Assembly (NCBI GenBank): GCA_037074765.1
Contig: JBAMDO010000193.1
Span: 41,826 to 105,825, forward strand
Reading direction: 5' to 3'
Length of the DNA stretch: 64,000 nt
Source of the DNA: Mansonella perstans
Taxonomy: Eukaryota; Nematoda; Chromadorea; Rhabditida; Onchocercidae
Of this stretch, positions 14,901-28,020 are shown in pieces. Within the stretch, counting starts at the first letter, position 1. Every line of letters starts with the position of its first letter. The notes under the pieces were generated by a model, which searched no databases, was not told the origin of the DNA, and worked only from the letters and a program-made list of their open reading frames with translations. The translations under genes were made by a program, and so were the position numbers.

Positions 14901-17900
14901 TAATATATAATTGAATATTTGGCAATTTATTTAAATATTTTTAATTTAATTTTTAATTTTTTAATGTTTTCTTTCAAATTTAATTTATTGTCTAAATAGA
15001 GGAAAAAAATTTACATAACCAATTTATTTACACAAATTAAAAAACTTTTTTATATTCATTTTCCTGTTTGTACTTTTATGATTTAAATTCAACACTAAGA
15101 CGTTAAATTTAATTTTTTAAAAAAAAGCTTTTGGCAAAAATTTCACCATTACCCGTTACAAATGTAATTTAAGGCAATAAAATGAAAAAAGTCATCGAGA
15201 TTATTCAAATGTTATGATTTTTCACATTTTTTTCCCATTAATCAAATAATTGAAATTTAAAAGGAATGGAAAAATGGAAATGGAAAAAAAAGGAGATGAA
15301 TAGGAGAAGATCACCTTGCGCCAATTAGCAAATGTTCACCGTCTAGATCAAGAAGTTTGAAGTAATCGCTTCTTGATGAATTACCAAATCGAAGTACTGC
15401 TGGATCTGAAAAGGAAAAAAATGAAATCAAGCAGTAAAATTAAAATTAATTAAAATTGTATTAAAATCATATAAACTTGACCGTTTTGTTACTTTTTTTC
15501 CTTTTTTTGCTATTTAAATAAATTCTGAAAAAAATTGTTTTACAATTAGTAGCTGTCGAATGAATAGAATATAACAGCGATATAATGTCATATCATTCAA
15601 ATATTAATATTTACTGATATCTATTAATATTAAAATTTATGATAAATATTAACATCGCTAATGTATTCCAGTTTAATTTATTGCTTCAGAGATTAAAATA
15701 AAAAGATCTCTAAAATTTAAGAGAAAAAGAAAAAATGAAAAAATTTTAACAATATTTCATAATTTCTTTCTTTCTATTTTGCTCTCTTTGCTTTTTGAAA
15801 ATTTTAATCTTAGTATTCTTGCATTCATTCAAAAATGTTTGTCATTAAAAAATATTAAATCCAAAAAAACAAACAGAATTGAATTTTAAGTCAAATTTAC
15901 AATTTTATGATTTCGCTGCAATTTTATTGCTAATATGTTTCTTTAAAAAGAAAAAAATGAATCAACTAATAAAAATTTTTTGATAAAACTTTTGATTGAG
16001 AAAAAAAAAGGAAAACAGGTTAGAAGAAATTCCTAAGTAATAATTTTAGTCAATCGAATGGAAATTTTTATATTTTTATAAATCAATTCAAAAATGAGAT
16101 TGTAAATTTATATTTCTGTTTTAAATATATTATCAAGAAAAAAAAATCACCGTATTTTTTTGCAGTAAAAGATACTGTAGCAAGCTTTAACCTAGCTTAT
16201 TCATGTATTATATGGGAAATTCAAAGTATCGGAATACAATTAGTGTACAGCCAGAACTTCTTGAATTAGAATTTCGCTTTTCAGGATTTTGCTTTAAGGT
16301 ACTGTATTCGAAACTGCTCGATATCGGATGAATGAATAATTCCATTATACGAAAATTGTTCCATTAAACGAAGCAATCATTTTGTTTTTAAAATGTTAAG
16401 TAAGTAATGCATATTAAAATTAAATTATATAAGAATTTTTATTTCGGGATTTTCATTACTCAATTTTTTTCAAAATATTATTTTTTGCACTATTTTCATT
16501 TAATTATTTCTCTTTTTTCAATTTTAGCCTCTTTTCTCTTTTTTTTCTGAAACAAATGCATTCTTATTGTTGGTGCAAAATTCTTCTTGATGGTATCAAA
16601 CGTTGATTAAATTCTTACTTTAGTGAAATTTTTTTCCGCTATTGTATTTCTTTCCAAAATGAATCGAATTACTTTGATTTTTTTCTTTTACCATTTTAAT
16701 TAAGACACTTTTTATTGAGGAAAAAATTTTTTCCGAATTTCAAATTTATTTGAATTAAATTATTCTTTTAAAATTCGATGTCGCACACACCCACACACAC
16801 ATGCACATCCATATCTACTACTTTATCTTACTTTTGATCGACATAAAAAAACGAACAACTTCTTTTAGAGTTTCAAACAGTCTTACTGATAATATCTCTG
16901 ATAAAACATATATACCATAGGATGAAAGAACAGGAAATCAGGAAATATCGAGAGAAGCGGGGTAGTTAAAGAGAAAAAGATTGTAATATATTGATTAATT
17001 AGCAAACTGTAAATCTTATGTGTAACAACAACAACAACAGCAATTGCAATAAATGACCTTGTTGTAAAATTATCGCTCAGTAGATGTCATTTTCAAGTAA
17101 GGTAAAAGATGGTTGACAAGATGTTGACAAGATATATTGCTGATTTGACCTTCCTTTTTTCGTCTTTTTTTTGCAAATCTCTTTTTGCAATAATTTCAGT
17201 GGAAAAGGAAAAAGAAAAAAATGAAATTAATTCGAAAATTACCGATTATATTTTTCGATAAAAATTTTATTTAAAAAGAAAGAAACTTTTTTTTCGAAAC
17301 ATTCATCAATTTAATCAAAAAATTTTTCACTCTCACTGCAAAAAAACAAAATTCGGCAATTTTTACTATTAATGCAAAATTTTGTTACTAATTCTTTAAT
17401 TAAAATTGAAATATAATCAATTAAAAGCTTACAACATATACATTTGCAGAGCAAAATTTCTTTAAACCAACTATTCTATTTCAATCCAAAGTACAATTAT
17501 CAATCTTAAAAAAAAAACTTTAACTCTTTAAAGTATAAAATACAAACATAGAAATTTTAAATAATTAAAAATTTTCAACCAGGCACTTTTTTCCAAAATT
17601 TTAAATTCAAATTTGTCTAAGATGGAAAATGAAATCAATTCGGGTGTTATTATCATTCATTTCGAATTATCAATGAAAATGATTCAATATGTCTTTTGCC
17701 ATTTGATTTTTAAGTAATATAATGGAAAAATTGCTTTAAATTAAATTCAAAAAATTAAATCCGAGAATGAAATTATATAATTTTAAAATAATACCACAAA
17801 TAAAGAATGGAAAGAGAATTTCGCATTAATTTTTTATTTAGTCAAATTATAAGAATTTTAAAAACTAATTTTATTAAATTTCACTTAGTTACTAATCATA

Positions 17901-20900
17901 TCTTCCAAATTTCTTGCAGTTCAAATTTTAATTTAATTTTGCTAATTTTTAATTGTAAAATGAAATGTGCGAACATTTTTACAGAACTTTAAAGTTTCTG
18001 TTTTATTTTTTTTTTTTTCATTCATTTTGTAATTTTCAAAAGTTCAGTTTTGCTCGTTTTAAAATTCCTGTTCATTATTTTACAGTTTGTTAATTTTTGA
18101 TGATATATTCAAAAAAACAAACATTGTTTGTTGTCGAAATTGATTTTGCATTTAAATGTTTGAATTGATGGTTTTTTTCTTTAATTTTTTACGGCTTTTT
18201 TCCTAAATTTCAAATGTCTGAAAAAAGAGAAAGAGAAATATGTCAATTTTGAAGTTAGTATAAGTAATGACTAAAAGATAATTAATTGATCAAAAGTTAA
18301 TGAATCAGTGTTTAGTTTTTCAAATTTTACAACACACTAGAATATGTTTGTAAATAGTTGAAATTTTTTATGCTGTTGAAATCATTTTTTTAACTCCAAT
18401 TAATTATTTAATTCATCATACTATTAATCATACTATTAAATGCAAATGACAGTCATTTGTAGAGATTTTTTCAATTTCTAATTCCAAGTTTAACGAATTT
18501 ATATATTTTTGTAAAAATAATCAAGAATTTCCAATACAATTATCTATCATACTATTATATCACAGTAAGAGTTATCCTGCAATCCTATAGTAACATTTAA
18601 ACGTATTAATTTTTAAATTGTTAAACTTCAAAAGTACTATATCATTATTTGAAATGATCAATTTTCACTCTTCAATTTAAATATATTCCAGAACTGTAAT
18701 TTTGTTCTTGGTTAAATGAATTATCTTGACTAAAACGAAATATAAACTTTTATCTGATATATTTGTTTTTTTTTCTTTTTTTATGATACCATAATGTCCT
18801 TTGCTTTTGTTGAACAAATAATACAGCAAAAACTATTACATTTCTGGACAAAGTTTTTGCATAAATGCCTTTCATTTTTGAGAATAATTGACCGTCGTTG
18901 AATTCAAATTGATTATTATCATTGCTAATAGTGTAGACTAAAATCCTTAGCCGAAGCTAGACTTTTGGTCACTTTTGTCAACGTTGTGGAATTTAATTTA
19001 ATTTATCAAAATCCCTGTCACAATTATTTCAAAGTTTTTCAAATAAAAATTCCTTTCCTCACCTATATTCTCTTATCTTTCATCTTATCACCAATGGAAT
19101 TCAAATTTCCTCCCAACAGTGATAGAAAATGGTCGATACAAAAATGTACAAAGAATTTGTTGTACGAATTATTAATATTCATCACTGAATTATTTCAGGT
19201 CAATTTGAGATGCAAACTTTGGTCAATTTAAAAATTCTTATCATCATATGCATTTCTTATCAGATAAGATAAGACATTTGTCGAATCCAATATTTTCCTT
19301 GTTTATCAAAATCATTCTCAAATTTAAGAAAGATAAAAATTTTTTCAAAAGTGAATTTTTCAACCTACAAATAAAATCTGAGTACAGTTCAGTATGATAT
19401 GATCAACTCAGCAATACATCATTTTAATAAGTACAAACTTATTAGTTACAATTTCAACAATAATAATATTATTAAGAATAATGCTGCCAATATGCATCAT
19501 TAATGATAAATAAAGTAAATCGGAATTTTAAATTTTCAGGAAAAAAAACTTTTTTTCAATTTCAATCAAAATTTATTTTATGCTAATTTTGTTGTTTGTA
19601 AAATTTCACCTCAAACAAATTGAATGTGTGTCATTTTATATTGAAAAACAGTAAATTTGGGTTAATTACATTTGAAGAAAAAATAAATAGATTTGAAGGC
19701 ATCAAAGAAGTAAAAAAAAAAAAAATTGGGCCAAAAAGTTGACAGCTTTAGTTTTTTTTTCTTGATTGGATACATATGATTGAGCTTATTAAATTAATTC
19801 GTTTTTTTTTCCTGTCACCCTTTTTGTTTACTAAAATTTAAATCAGCAATTGGAAATTTAAAAATTATTTGAAAATAATTTAAAATTTTATTTGCAGTAT
19901 TTTTATTCAAAAATTTTTATACTCAAAGTGAAAATTTTTCATATTTATTTTCTTTTTCCTTTTCCTCCTACTTTTTGGCTAAATGAAATTTTCAAAAATT
20001 TTCGAACTGTCGAAGTAAGCGTCATTCAATTTTTCCAGTGCCAATAATCAATTAATTAAGATAATATATTAATAAGTTTTAGCTCTGAATTACTTACACA
20101 AACACTGCTCCGGCGTTTGCGTTCATTTACATTCTTTTTCCTTTAAAATTTTTTAAATCAATGCATGTAATCACATACGCAATTTGCGTTACGCGCCTAT
20201 TTACGTGTGCTTAGTGCACTTACAGCTAATTTTGTTCGTTTTAATTGTGCAGCAACTGCATGCTACTGCTGCAATTTTTTTCCCCTTCAAAAATCTAGTA
20301 AAATTTGAAAATTTTGACTAATTACAAAGTAATTAGTCAGGAAATAATACATTCTAGAAGCAGCATCCCGGTATCCATTAATTGAAATTACAGCAAATTA
20401 TAGTCGAAATTTCCATTTCATAGAAGAAAGGTCACAGAGTTCAAAATTAAATGACCTTATGTTTGCTTCCATTTATTTCATCGTAAAAATACAGTAGACT
20501 TAAAAAAAAAAAGAAAAAGAAAAAAAACACTTCGATTAAGCTAATTAAATGTAAATTTAAATTCTGCAAATTACTTTAATTGCTTGTAGTCTTTTTTTTC
20601 ATTTGGAAATTCTTCCTAATTATTCCAATTTTTTTTTCAAACTCTCTAATTTCTTTCAAGTAAGAAAAGTGCCTGCAACAATAAATGTCTCTTGGATAAT
20701 TTTTGATGTTTCGCCAAACTTAGTTAATTAAAGATTTGACCTGAACAGTTACATTTACTTACCTTTTCATTCATGCAATTTGAAAAATAATTAATGATGA
20801 ATAACAGTGATATTAGTAACCATTAATGTTAATTAGCATATTAGGATATATTAATTAACTTAATATAGCAATTTCAATGATTGAGAATAAAAAGATAATG

Positions 20901-22910
20901 TTGACATTAGTAGTAGCTAGAATGATAAAAATAATAATAATAATACTGATAATAATAATAATAACAATGATAGTAATAGTAATAGTGATAATAATAACAA
21001 TAATAATGATAATAATACTAATGCGAAAATATTATATTGTACATTTGAATTTTTTTCCACTGATTTTAATAGTAAATAAAATAATAATAATAATAAGTCG
21101 AAATGTTGATGATGGTAATGTTAACTAAATTAATAAAAATAGTAACATTTTGAAACATTTTGAGATAAATTTTTTTCATGAATGATTTTAATAACAATAA
21201 TAGCTGAAATGATGGCGATAATACTTTTTTTTTTAATATTTTTTTATTTTCACCAAAATCAATGATAATTTTCATTAAAACCAATAAAAACTAAAAGAAT
21301 AGCAATAATAACTATAAACCATATTACTTTCGGTGTTAATGATGAAAATAATGATAATAATGCAATTATTGCTGATGTTAATGATGATGATAATAATAAT
21401 AATGATAATAATGCGAAAATATTACACTGCACATTCTGGGTTAAAGTTTTATTTGAAAGATTAGTATCTTTATCATTTCTCTTTTCAATGCCTACAAATT
21501 AATGTTACCTGATCGCATAAAAATTTCACATAATATTTATTGTTATCGGTCATTGTCCTGTATGAGTTTAATTTGAAGTTTTTATCCGTAAAGTTTCAAG
21601 AACTTCTTCTTAAGGAATGAAAGTGTGTGAATTATCTACGAAATGTGAATTGAATAATAGACAGATGTGAAAATGAAAATTGGTGACAATTTTATCAGAA
21701 TTCATCTGTATGAAATGTGCAATTTATTTATTTTAATTATTTTAGCTATATTGTTAAAAGAATTTTTTTAAGCAATAATTAAATTCATAAAAATTAAAAT
21801 GGATTTTGCAATATGGATTTTACGCAATTCCAATTTTCAATTGTAATTACAAAAAAAAAAAAATTACTGCAGGAAATTTTTATTGTTAAATTGTGTTTGA
21901 AATGAGAAATGGTAATTAAATCATATAATGTGCATTTATAGACGCACACATGCATGCATCCTTACACACTCACATACATCATAAGCAATTTTCTATTTGT
22001 TCCATATATTTTGGTAATGTTATTTGACCTCATTCAGTTTTATCAAATTCAAAAATCCAATGATATATGAATGTAAACATACAATTACATACACACATAT
22101 ACATACACATACACATAAACATACATACACATGCAATGATTAGAGATTATAATAATAGCAAAAAAAGTTGATGTAAAAAATGCATGAATGAATGAATCGT
22201 TCGAGTGTGAATTATGATTTAATTTTTTTTTGGAAAATTTATTTATATTAAAAATAATCTTGAAATTTCAATGTGAATTTTATGTAAACTTCAAATTTTG
22301 AAAAGAATTAAAACTTTCAAAAATTTCACATTTTTCAGAGAAAAGTTTTTCTTTTCCTTTTTCTTTTTTGAAATAAATGAATGGTAAGACAGAAAAGATA
22401 ACGAACAATATTTTTTGCAATTTAATATTTTTAATTGAAATGCGAAGAAATTAAACAGTTCGCTTTTTGGAATTAAAGAATCTGTTTTTTCCAAATTTCG
22501 CAATTTCCAATTTAAATTTAAAAAAATTTCATATTTTTTAAGTTTTTGCTTTTTGTTTTGTTCATTTGATGCAAATTGAAAATTTTAATTAGTCACATTA
22601 AATCTAGTTTTATTGGAAATAAGAAAAAATGTATTAACGGTATATTGAAATTGTTGTTTTAGCTGATATTACTACTTGTTGATGCTATATGCTACAAAAA
22701 TGTTTGTGAAATTGGAAACTGAAATGAAATAATAAAAAACACATGATATATTCCAGTTAATTTAAACTTCAAAAAAAAAATTTTAAAGAAAAAAAGAAAG
22801 CAAAGTTTTGACTAACCATTGAGTAAAGCGATCTTCACTGGTTGATTGATATATCCAGCATTACTGTTATCAGTAATTAGTTCAGCAACTGTTACTACCG
22901 TATCAAGTAA
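2916..22910 (-). CDS. Transmembrane semaphorin (class 1-like), 5' end not found
   Basis: A cell-surface guidance ligand or receptor of the semaphorin-plexin system. Visible exons in transcript order: 22910-22817, 15405-15315, 14314-14206, 12295-12073, 8793-8654, 7573-7379, 6861-6627, 6175-6018, 5870-5727, 5576-5353, 4949-4825, 4484-4344, 4102-3910, 3446-3338, 3005-2916. They join in one frame of 756 residues ending in TAG. The Sema domain runs from about residue 33 to 500, with the family motifs DYFKLLD, LLIGAR, CGTNAFQPMC, LNEPHFVGSF, ARLNCSIPG and YIGTDRG. A PSI domain (about 502-540) follows, containing DPYCAW and six cysteines. One membrane segment lies at about 638-660. The tail of about 95 residues is rich in Ser. 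No start codon or signal peptide precedes the first visible exon, so the 5' exon(s) must lie beyond 22,910. The layout fits invertebrate Sema-1, the C. elegans smp-1/smp-2 group; which of the two is not decided. The last two exons rest on phase and splice sites only. Confidence 0.93.
6459..6483 (+). repeat. A-run, 25 bp
   Basis: An uninterrupted run of 25 A on the plus strand inside a semaphorin intron (T-run in the sense of the gene). Confidence 0.95.
8041..8076. other. Stem-loop in a semaphorin intron
   Basis: About 15 paired bases with a single bulge and one G-U pair close a five-base loop (GAAGA). The arms begin GGAGGAAAAAACC and end GGTTTTTTCTCC. The hairpin sits in a locally GC-richer patch (8,020-8,120) of an otherwise AT-rich intron. 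Function unknown. Confidence 0.5.
9395..9418. repeat. (GAAT)n microsatellite
   Basis: Consecutive GAAT/TGAA units, about five to six copies, in a semaphorin intron. Confidence 0.8.
12515..12730. repeat. Tandem repeat, unit about 45 bp, five copies
   Basis: A unit containing CCGAGATATTCCATAATTTT and a TTTCTGTTTTT stretch recurs about five times with point changes and small indels. It lies in the semaphorin intron just upstream (in transcript sense) of the exon at 12,295-12,073. Confidence 0.8.
13640..14200. repeat. ATT/ATC simple-sequence region
   Basis: Over 500 bp built largely from TTATTATCATT-type words. It abuts the donor side of the semaphorin exon at 14,314-14,206. No coding or RNA signal. 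Confidence 0.8.
14808..14890. repeat. (CA)n microsatellite
   Basis: An almost pure CA array of about 80 bp with a few GC and TA interruptions, inside the semaphorin intron. Shorter CA-rich patches recur at about 16,785-16,805, 22,080-22,130 and 33,017-33,100. Confidence 0.9.
20925..21420. repeat. AAT/GATAAT simple-sequence region
   Basis: Dense ATAATAATAATGATAATA words over about 500 bp in the 7.4-kb semaphorin intron. Frames read from it are Ile/Met repeats and are not genes. Confidence 0.8.
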
Positions 22911-23777
22911 CTGTATGAGAAGTGGATAGAAAATCTCAGAATGCATCGAATATTTCGATGTTTGTGCAAATCAATTAATATTTTTCCATTTAATACATTT
23001 TTCTGTAAAACTGAAAACTATTTGAATATATATAAAATAGAAATACCAAAAATTTGAAATTGAATTAATTACAAAAATTCAAAAATAAATAAGGAAAATA
23101 AGGAAATAAATTTCTAAAAAATCGCATTTTGAGAAAATTAAATTATACACAACGTTAAAATGTTAGAAACTAATTAGCAAACTGAATTCTTTTTCTTGGC
23201 CAGGATATTAGGAACTAAAAGGAATTAAAAACTCATTAGTTTATTAAAAGTTTAATCACTATCATTAAAAATTCCAATTTAGTGATATTACTGTTATTTA
23301 TTTGTCTCACTCTTTCTCAAAACCTTAAATTTTAGCAGGCAAATTTAGGTAAATTTAGCATAAAGGGAAGGACGGCGTAACGGGGTCAGCTTTTCTAAAA
23401 TAGATCTAAAGTTGTGCTATTGAATCCGATCATTGCGATAACGTTTTCAACATATTTCTTCTTCGTCATCCATAAAATATTTATGTTCCGGAATTTGCAA
23501 TTCCGGATACCATTTAATTTAATGCATCAAACAAATTTCACTCATGTCATTTGGTGTTATAGCTAAAAAAGATACTTTTTTTCATGATAAAGCATGCATG
23601 AATTGAAATTTTATAAAATGATTTCATCTGGTTAATTAAAATGCTTAATTAAATTAGCAATTAATACAGTAATTTTAATTTCACTAAAAAAAAGATAAAA
23701 AGTGCTAGAAAAAAATCATACCAAACAACTGCATTTTTATTTCAATTAAAAAAGCGATGATACTTGCTATTTGCTTA

Positions 23778-24125
23778 TTGTTCATTTCATAAAAAAGCAT
23801 TCTTATGTTTAAGTAAAATAAAATGAAATGCTATAAAAAGTAATACTGTAATACTGTAATCATCATTTTTGTCAGTAATGAATGAAAATGATTGATGCTT
23901 ATTTCATTTCTTGAAATTTGTCATCACAAATAAACCAACAATAAGACTTATTGTTCACTTTCATAAAAAACTATTCTTATTGTTTAAGCAAAATGAAATT
24001 AATGCTGTAAATAAATAATATTATAACATTAATCATCATTTTTATCAGTAATGAGTGAAAATGAATTGACACTTATTTCATTTGTTGAAATTTGTCAACA
24101 TAATTAAATCAGTGACAAAGACTTG
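23778..24125. repeat. Tandem duplication, unit about 173 bp
   Basis: Two adjacent copies share TTGTTCA(C)TTTCATAAAAAA, then TCATCATTTTT(G/A)TCAGTAATGA, then CTTATTTCATTT and GAAATTTGTCA in the same order and spacing. The copies differ at many positions, so the event is not recent. Confidence 0.8.
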
Positions 24126-24429
24126 TTTGTAAAATATGCTTTATTATAAATACTTAATATAAATGATAACTTTCAGTTTGAACTTTGAACTTTGAAAGGA
24201 AGAAACAAATTCAAAATTTTTTCCGTATTTGTCTTTTTGATTTTTTTCTCTATTCAAACTACATATGCATAAATCATATGCAAATAACAATAATAATAAT
24301 AGCAGTGAAAACTAACAAAGGATAATGGAAAGAGTCTGTATGGGTTATTTTTTTTTAATTTTTGAAAATTTGCAAATATTTGCCAAAATCTTTGTTTGGC
24401 GAAAAAAAATCGAATTTTCTTCTATAACT

Positions 24430-24920
24430 GATAACCAGTACTTTTAACTATTACTACATGCCTATGTAGTCTTTTCTGGAGGAAACAATTAAATTAAGAT
24501 AAAATTGAAGAAAAAAATAAAGGAAGTAACATTCTAAATTTTATCCAGAATGTTTCAACCAGAATGTTTGCCAGTGGAATTTAATTTTAAAATGCATATA
24601 CTTGAGCATTTCAATCCAAATTTTTATTTTTCTGGCACGGGAAAATTCATTGAAAGCAACATTCTAAATTTTATTCAAATTGCTGCATTCAGAATGCTGC
24701 CACTGAAATTTAATTTTAAAATGCAACTTTTAACCATTATTATATGCCAATATATAGTCTTTTCTCGAGGAAATTATTAAATCAAGAAAAAATGGGGAAA
24801 AAATAGGAAGCAACATTTTAAGTTTTATCCAGAATGTTTCAAAATGGAATTTAATTTTAAAACACAAGTAATTGAGAATTTTAATCCAAATACTTTTTTT
24901 GCTGGTACCGAATGAAACGC
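24430..24920. repeat. Nested tandem duplication (about 290-bp and about 130-150-bp periods)
   Basis: AACATTCTAAATTTTATC-like segments followed by an AGAATG stretch and GGAATTTAATTTTAAAA occur at about 24,528, 24,658 and 24,812. The stretch ending AGTCTTTTCTGGAGG at about 24,470 recurs at about 24,756. The first copy of that stretch contains a short hairpin (ACTACAT / ATGTAGT). Confidence 0.8.
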
Positions 24921-27089
24921 CTATCACTGAAAGAAATATCCTACTCATTACTAGAATGAAATTATGAAAATTTTTTTTAAAATTTTAACAGCTATTTTAA
25001 ATTTTTCATTTTTTTGTTTGAAAAGTGTTTAACTGAAAAGCTGCAAAAGCTAACTGAAGAAGGAAGTAATGTGTGGAGAAAAAAGAAATAATTACGTAAA
25101 AAATTAGAAGAAGCGATGTATTTTTAAGCACTGTTATGATTGCATTCTAAAATTTTAGCAAAAAAAAATAGCAAAAGCAATTTGCTATTTTTTAATTATT
25201 TCAAACTTTTGACATTCAAAGTAATTTCGATTTTTAATTTCACAAATGCAACATTAATATTCTGTAAGTAATTACAATTCAAAATTAATTATTGCCGGAA
25301 AAATTGCGAGGAATTCTTGTTCAGTTATTCTCTAATAAAACTAATTTAAAATGCAGTGTCAATTAGGCATTTGCATGCAAACTGCAAAAAGTATCCATTC
25401 AGGCATGCAGGCAAGTGCAGTAAATTTTAATTGCAGATGCAATGAATTGCTAAAAATGAATGAAATGAAAATTTTCAACATATTACTTTCGTGATCTTTG
25501 ATCTTGGTTATTTCATTAGTGTTTAAAATTCAAAAAAAAGGTTTCTATTTGTTTAGCTTGAAAAAAAAGCTTGAAATTATTGAAATTAAAGTTCACTTTC
25601 TTTTTCACTTCAGTTTTTTTAAAATTTTTGAACCAAAAGAAAAAATTTAAATAAAATACGACCGAAAAAAAATTAAAAATAGAAATTGTTGACAATTTTA
25701 GTATTTCATTTTTGACAACAACAACAACAATAACAATAACAATAGTAATTTTACTACAACAATAACAATAATAATAGCAATTTTGCTACAACAATAATTG
25801 CAATTGAAGAAAGTTGAAAAAAAAGCGGAACTAATATTTGATTGATATTAAAATTTGCTAAAATATAAAGTATTATCAATAGTTACGCAGTATGACAGTT
25901 CAAGCTGTTATCACTAACTACTTAAATTAGTAAATATATTACTTGTCACCATTTACCTATTCATAGTCTATCACTTCTTTCCAATAGCTTAGTAAAACGA
26001 TGAAAGGATTTTATAGATTGAAACTAATTACATGAAAAAAAAAAATGAAATTAAATAAAAGATTTTGTTTAGTGGACAGAACTGTAAAGAAGGAGATTGA
26101 CAAAAGTTGACCAGTTAAACATGTGTTCTAGAATGGAGCAATCTGTCTAAATTCAGTGGGACATAGACGAAGGACATCATTCATTTTCTTTTGAGTTGGT
26201 CAAAATGGAAAATTGTAGGAGACGAGAATGAAGAAAATAGAAAATGGGAGGAGAAAATGGGGACAAAGAATAAGCAAAGGATTTACAAGAAAGTAGGCGG
26301 AAAAAAATTGCTGGGTATAAAGGCATGCAGGTGACATGAAAGTGTGATAAATATACTGGTAACCCCAAAAAGCACAGATATTGTCACATAGTTTATGCGA
26401 TAAAAATAAGAATGCATTCTCTCGCTTTTTCATTCCTCAAATCCATCAAATTAAACAATTTGAAAATGTTTTTTAAAATTAAAATTAATTAATGATACGA
26501 TACATCTATACAACAATTATGCTACTAATGCAGTGAAAGAAAGCAATAAATATGTGATAATGATAGGAATAAAAGTTGTGTAAAAGTAGTAACCGATAAA
26601 AGTGTAAGCAATGAACTTTTGAAATGATCAAAGACCTACATGTTACATTTCTCTTACATAAATATATGAATGTAGGCAGAGTTACTTAGTGATAAGGAAG
26701 TGATAAAAAATGATAAGCGCAAGCAATTAATTATCAAAATGATCAAAGTATTATAACTAAAATTACTATCGAAATGTTATAATTAAAATTACTCGAATAT
26801 ATTAATATCAGTAAAAAGATGAATGCATCTTAAATTAATCATTTAAACTTAATAAAAGAAAAAAGAAGCGATTTTTTAAAAAAAATAATTCGAAAATTTG
26901 AATCAAATAAAGAAATGAAGGAATGAAAAAAATGAAATAGTGAAATGAATGGAATTTTGAAATTAAATAAACTTTTTCTAATTGCTGAACTTTTTTTAAA
27001 ATTTTTTTTGAAATGTACCTACAAATGGAAGATAATACTCTAATGGTAAGAAATTTTTCTTTTTATTTTGAATTGTTTGAAAATGAGAG

Positions 27090-27360
27090 CAATAATAATG
27101 ATAATGACAATCATGGTATTGCATTATTCTAATGACAACAATAATCATGATAAAAGCATTATTTTAATGAGAACAATATTTATGATAGTGATAATGATAG
27201 TACGAATAAGAACAGCAATTATTGCCAAGACAGTAGTACTAATGATAACAATAATTATGATAATAGTATTATTCTAAAGATAATATCAATCATGATAATA
27301 GTATTATTCTAGTGATAACAATAATAGTGGTGGTGGTAGTACGAATAATAACAGCAATTA
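27090..27360. repeat. GATAATA-type simple-sequence region
   Basis: Repeated ATGATAATAGTATTATTCTA words, partly in tandem, with no coding signal. Confidence 0.7.
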
Positions 27361-27597
27361 TTGTAACAATTGAGTTTATTGAAATTATTTCAGAAAAAAT
27401 TAGCTAAAATTGCAAGAAAATCCGGTTAATTTGTTTTTGTTCAGGTAAACTACAAAACTGTCGATGAATTTTGTTCGATAAAAATCGAATTTCGATCGAA
27501 TTTCGCAACTGTCTAAATTTGTCCATATTTATAAATCAATGAGATTTCAGTGTTTTATTATGTTAATTAACTAATCGGCTTATGAATAAATAAAGGC

Positions 27598-27840
27598 TCA
27601 GCTTAATAGTAATGCAATCACTAAAAATAAATCAGGAATTGATTCTGAATTCTTAATTTTAATCTGAGGTACGTTAAAATAATCCATTCTGTTCTTATTT
27701 AATAGCTGAACGAATTCAGCTGTGGAAAGTAGTTTTAAACAACTACTAAAATGAATGCAGTTTCGAACCACCTGTGACCACCAGCCCTCATCAATTCTCA
27801 ACAAGTATGTTGCATTTGTTAGAAAAAGATTTCTTTTTTT
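27598..27840 (-). other. Unidentified coding-like island
   Basis: A minus-strand frame of about 80 codons, open across the whole island, translates to mixed-composition protein (for example RIDEGWWSQVVRNCIHF) and ends in a hydrophobic stretch (LFLVIALLLS) and TGA. Composition is less AT-biased than the flanks. It contains a consensus-like donor (CACAG|GTGGTT) and a good acceptor (TTTCCACAG), so it may be one or more exons rather than one frame. The family was not recognised. A decayed gene or retro-insertion is possible. Confidence 0.25.
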
Positions 27841-27958
27841 TCAAATTTATTTGAAGATTTAATTTGAATAGAAAAAAAACACTCAAAAAAACATATACAA
27901 TATATATGTGGTTTAAATTTAATAAAATTTTTCAATTTCTACTTTTGCAAAAGTAGAA

Positions 27959-28020
27959 AATTCAATCATATCAATACTTTGTGTTTAAAATTCAATCATA
28001 TCAATACTTTGTGTTTAAAA
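27959..28020. repeat. Perfect 30-bp direct repeat, two copies
   Basis: The word beginning TTCAATCATATCAATACTTT is present twice back to back with no change, indicating a recent slippage or duplication event. Confidence 0.9.

Noticed and set aside
20877..21128. Ile/Met/Val-rich frame resembling a membrane peptide
   Set aside because: Direct translation of an AAT/ATA microsatellite.
27760..27775. GGTTCGAAAC word resembling a tRNA T-loop (minus strand)
   Set aside because: Pairing around it is too short and no cloverleaf can be drawn.
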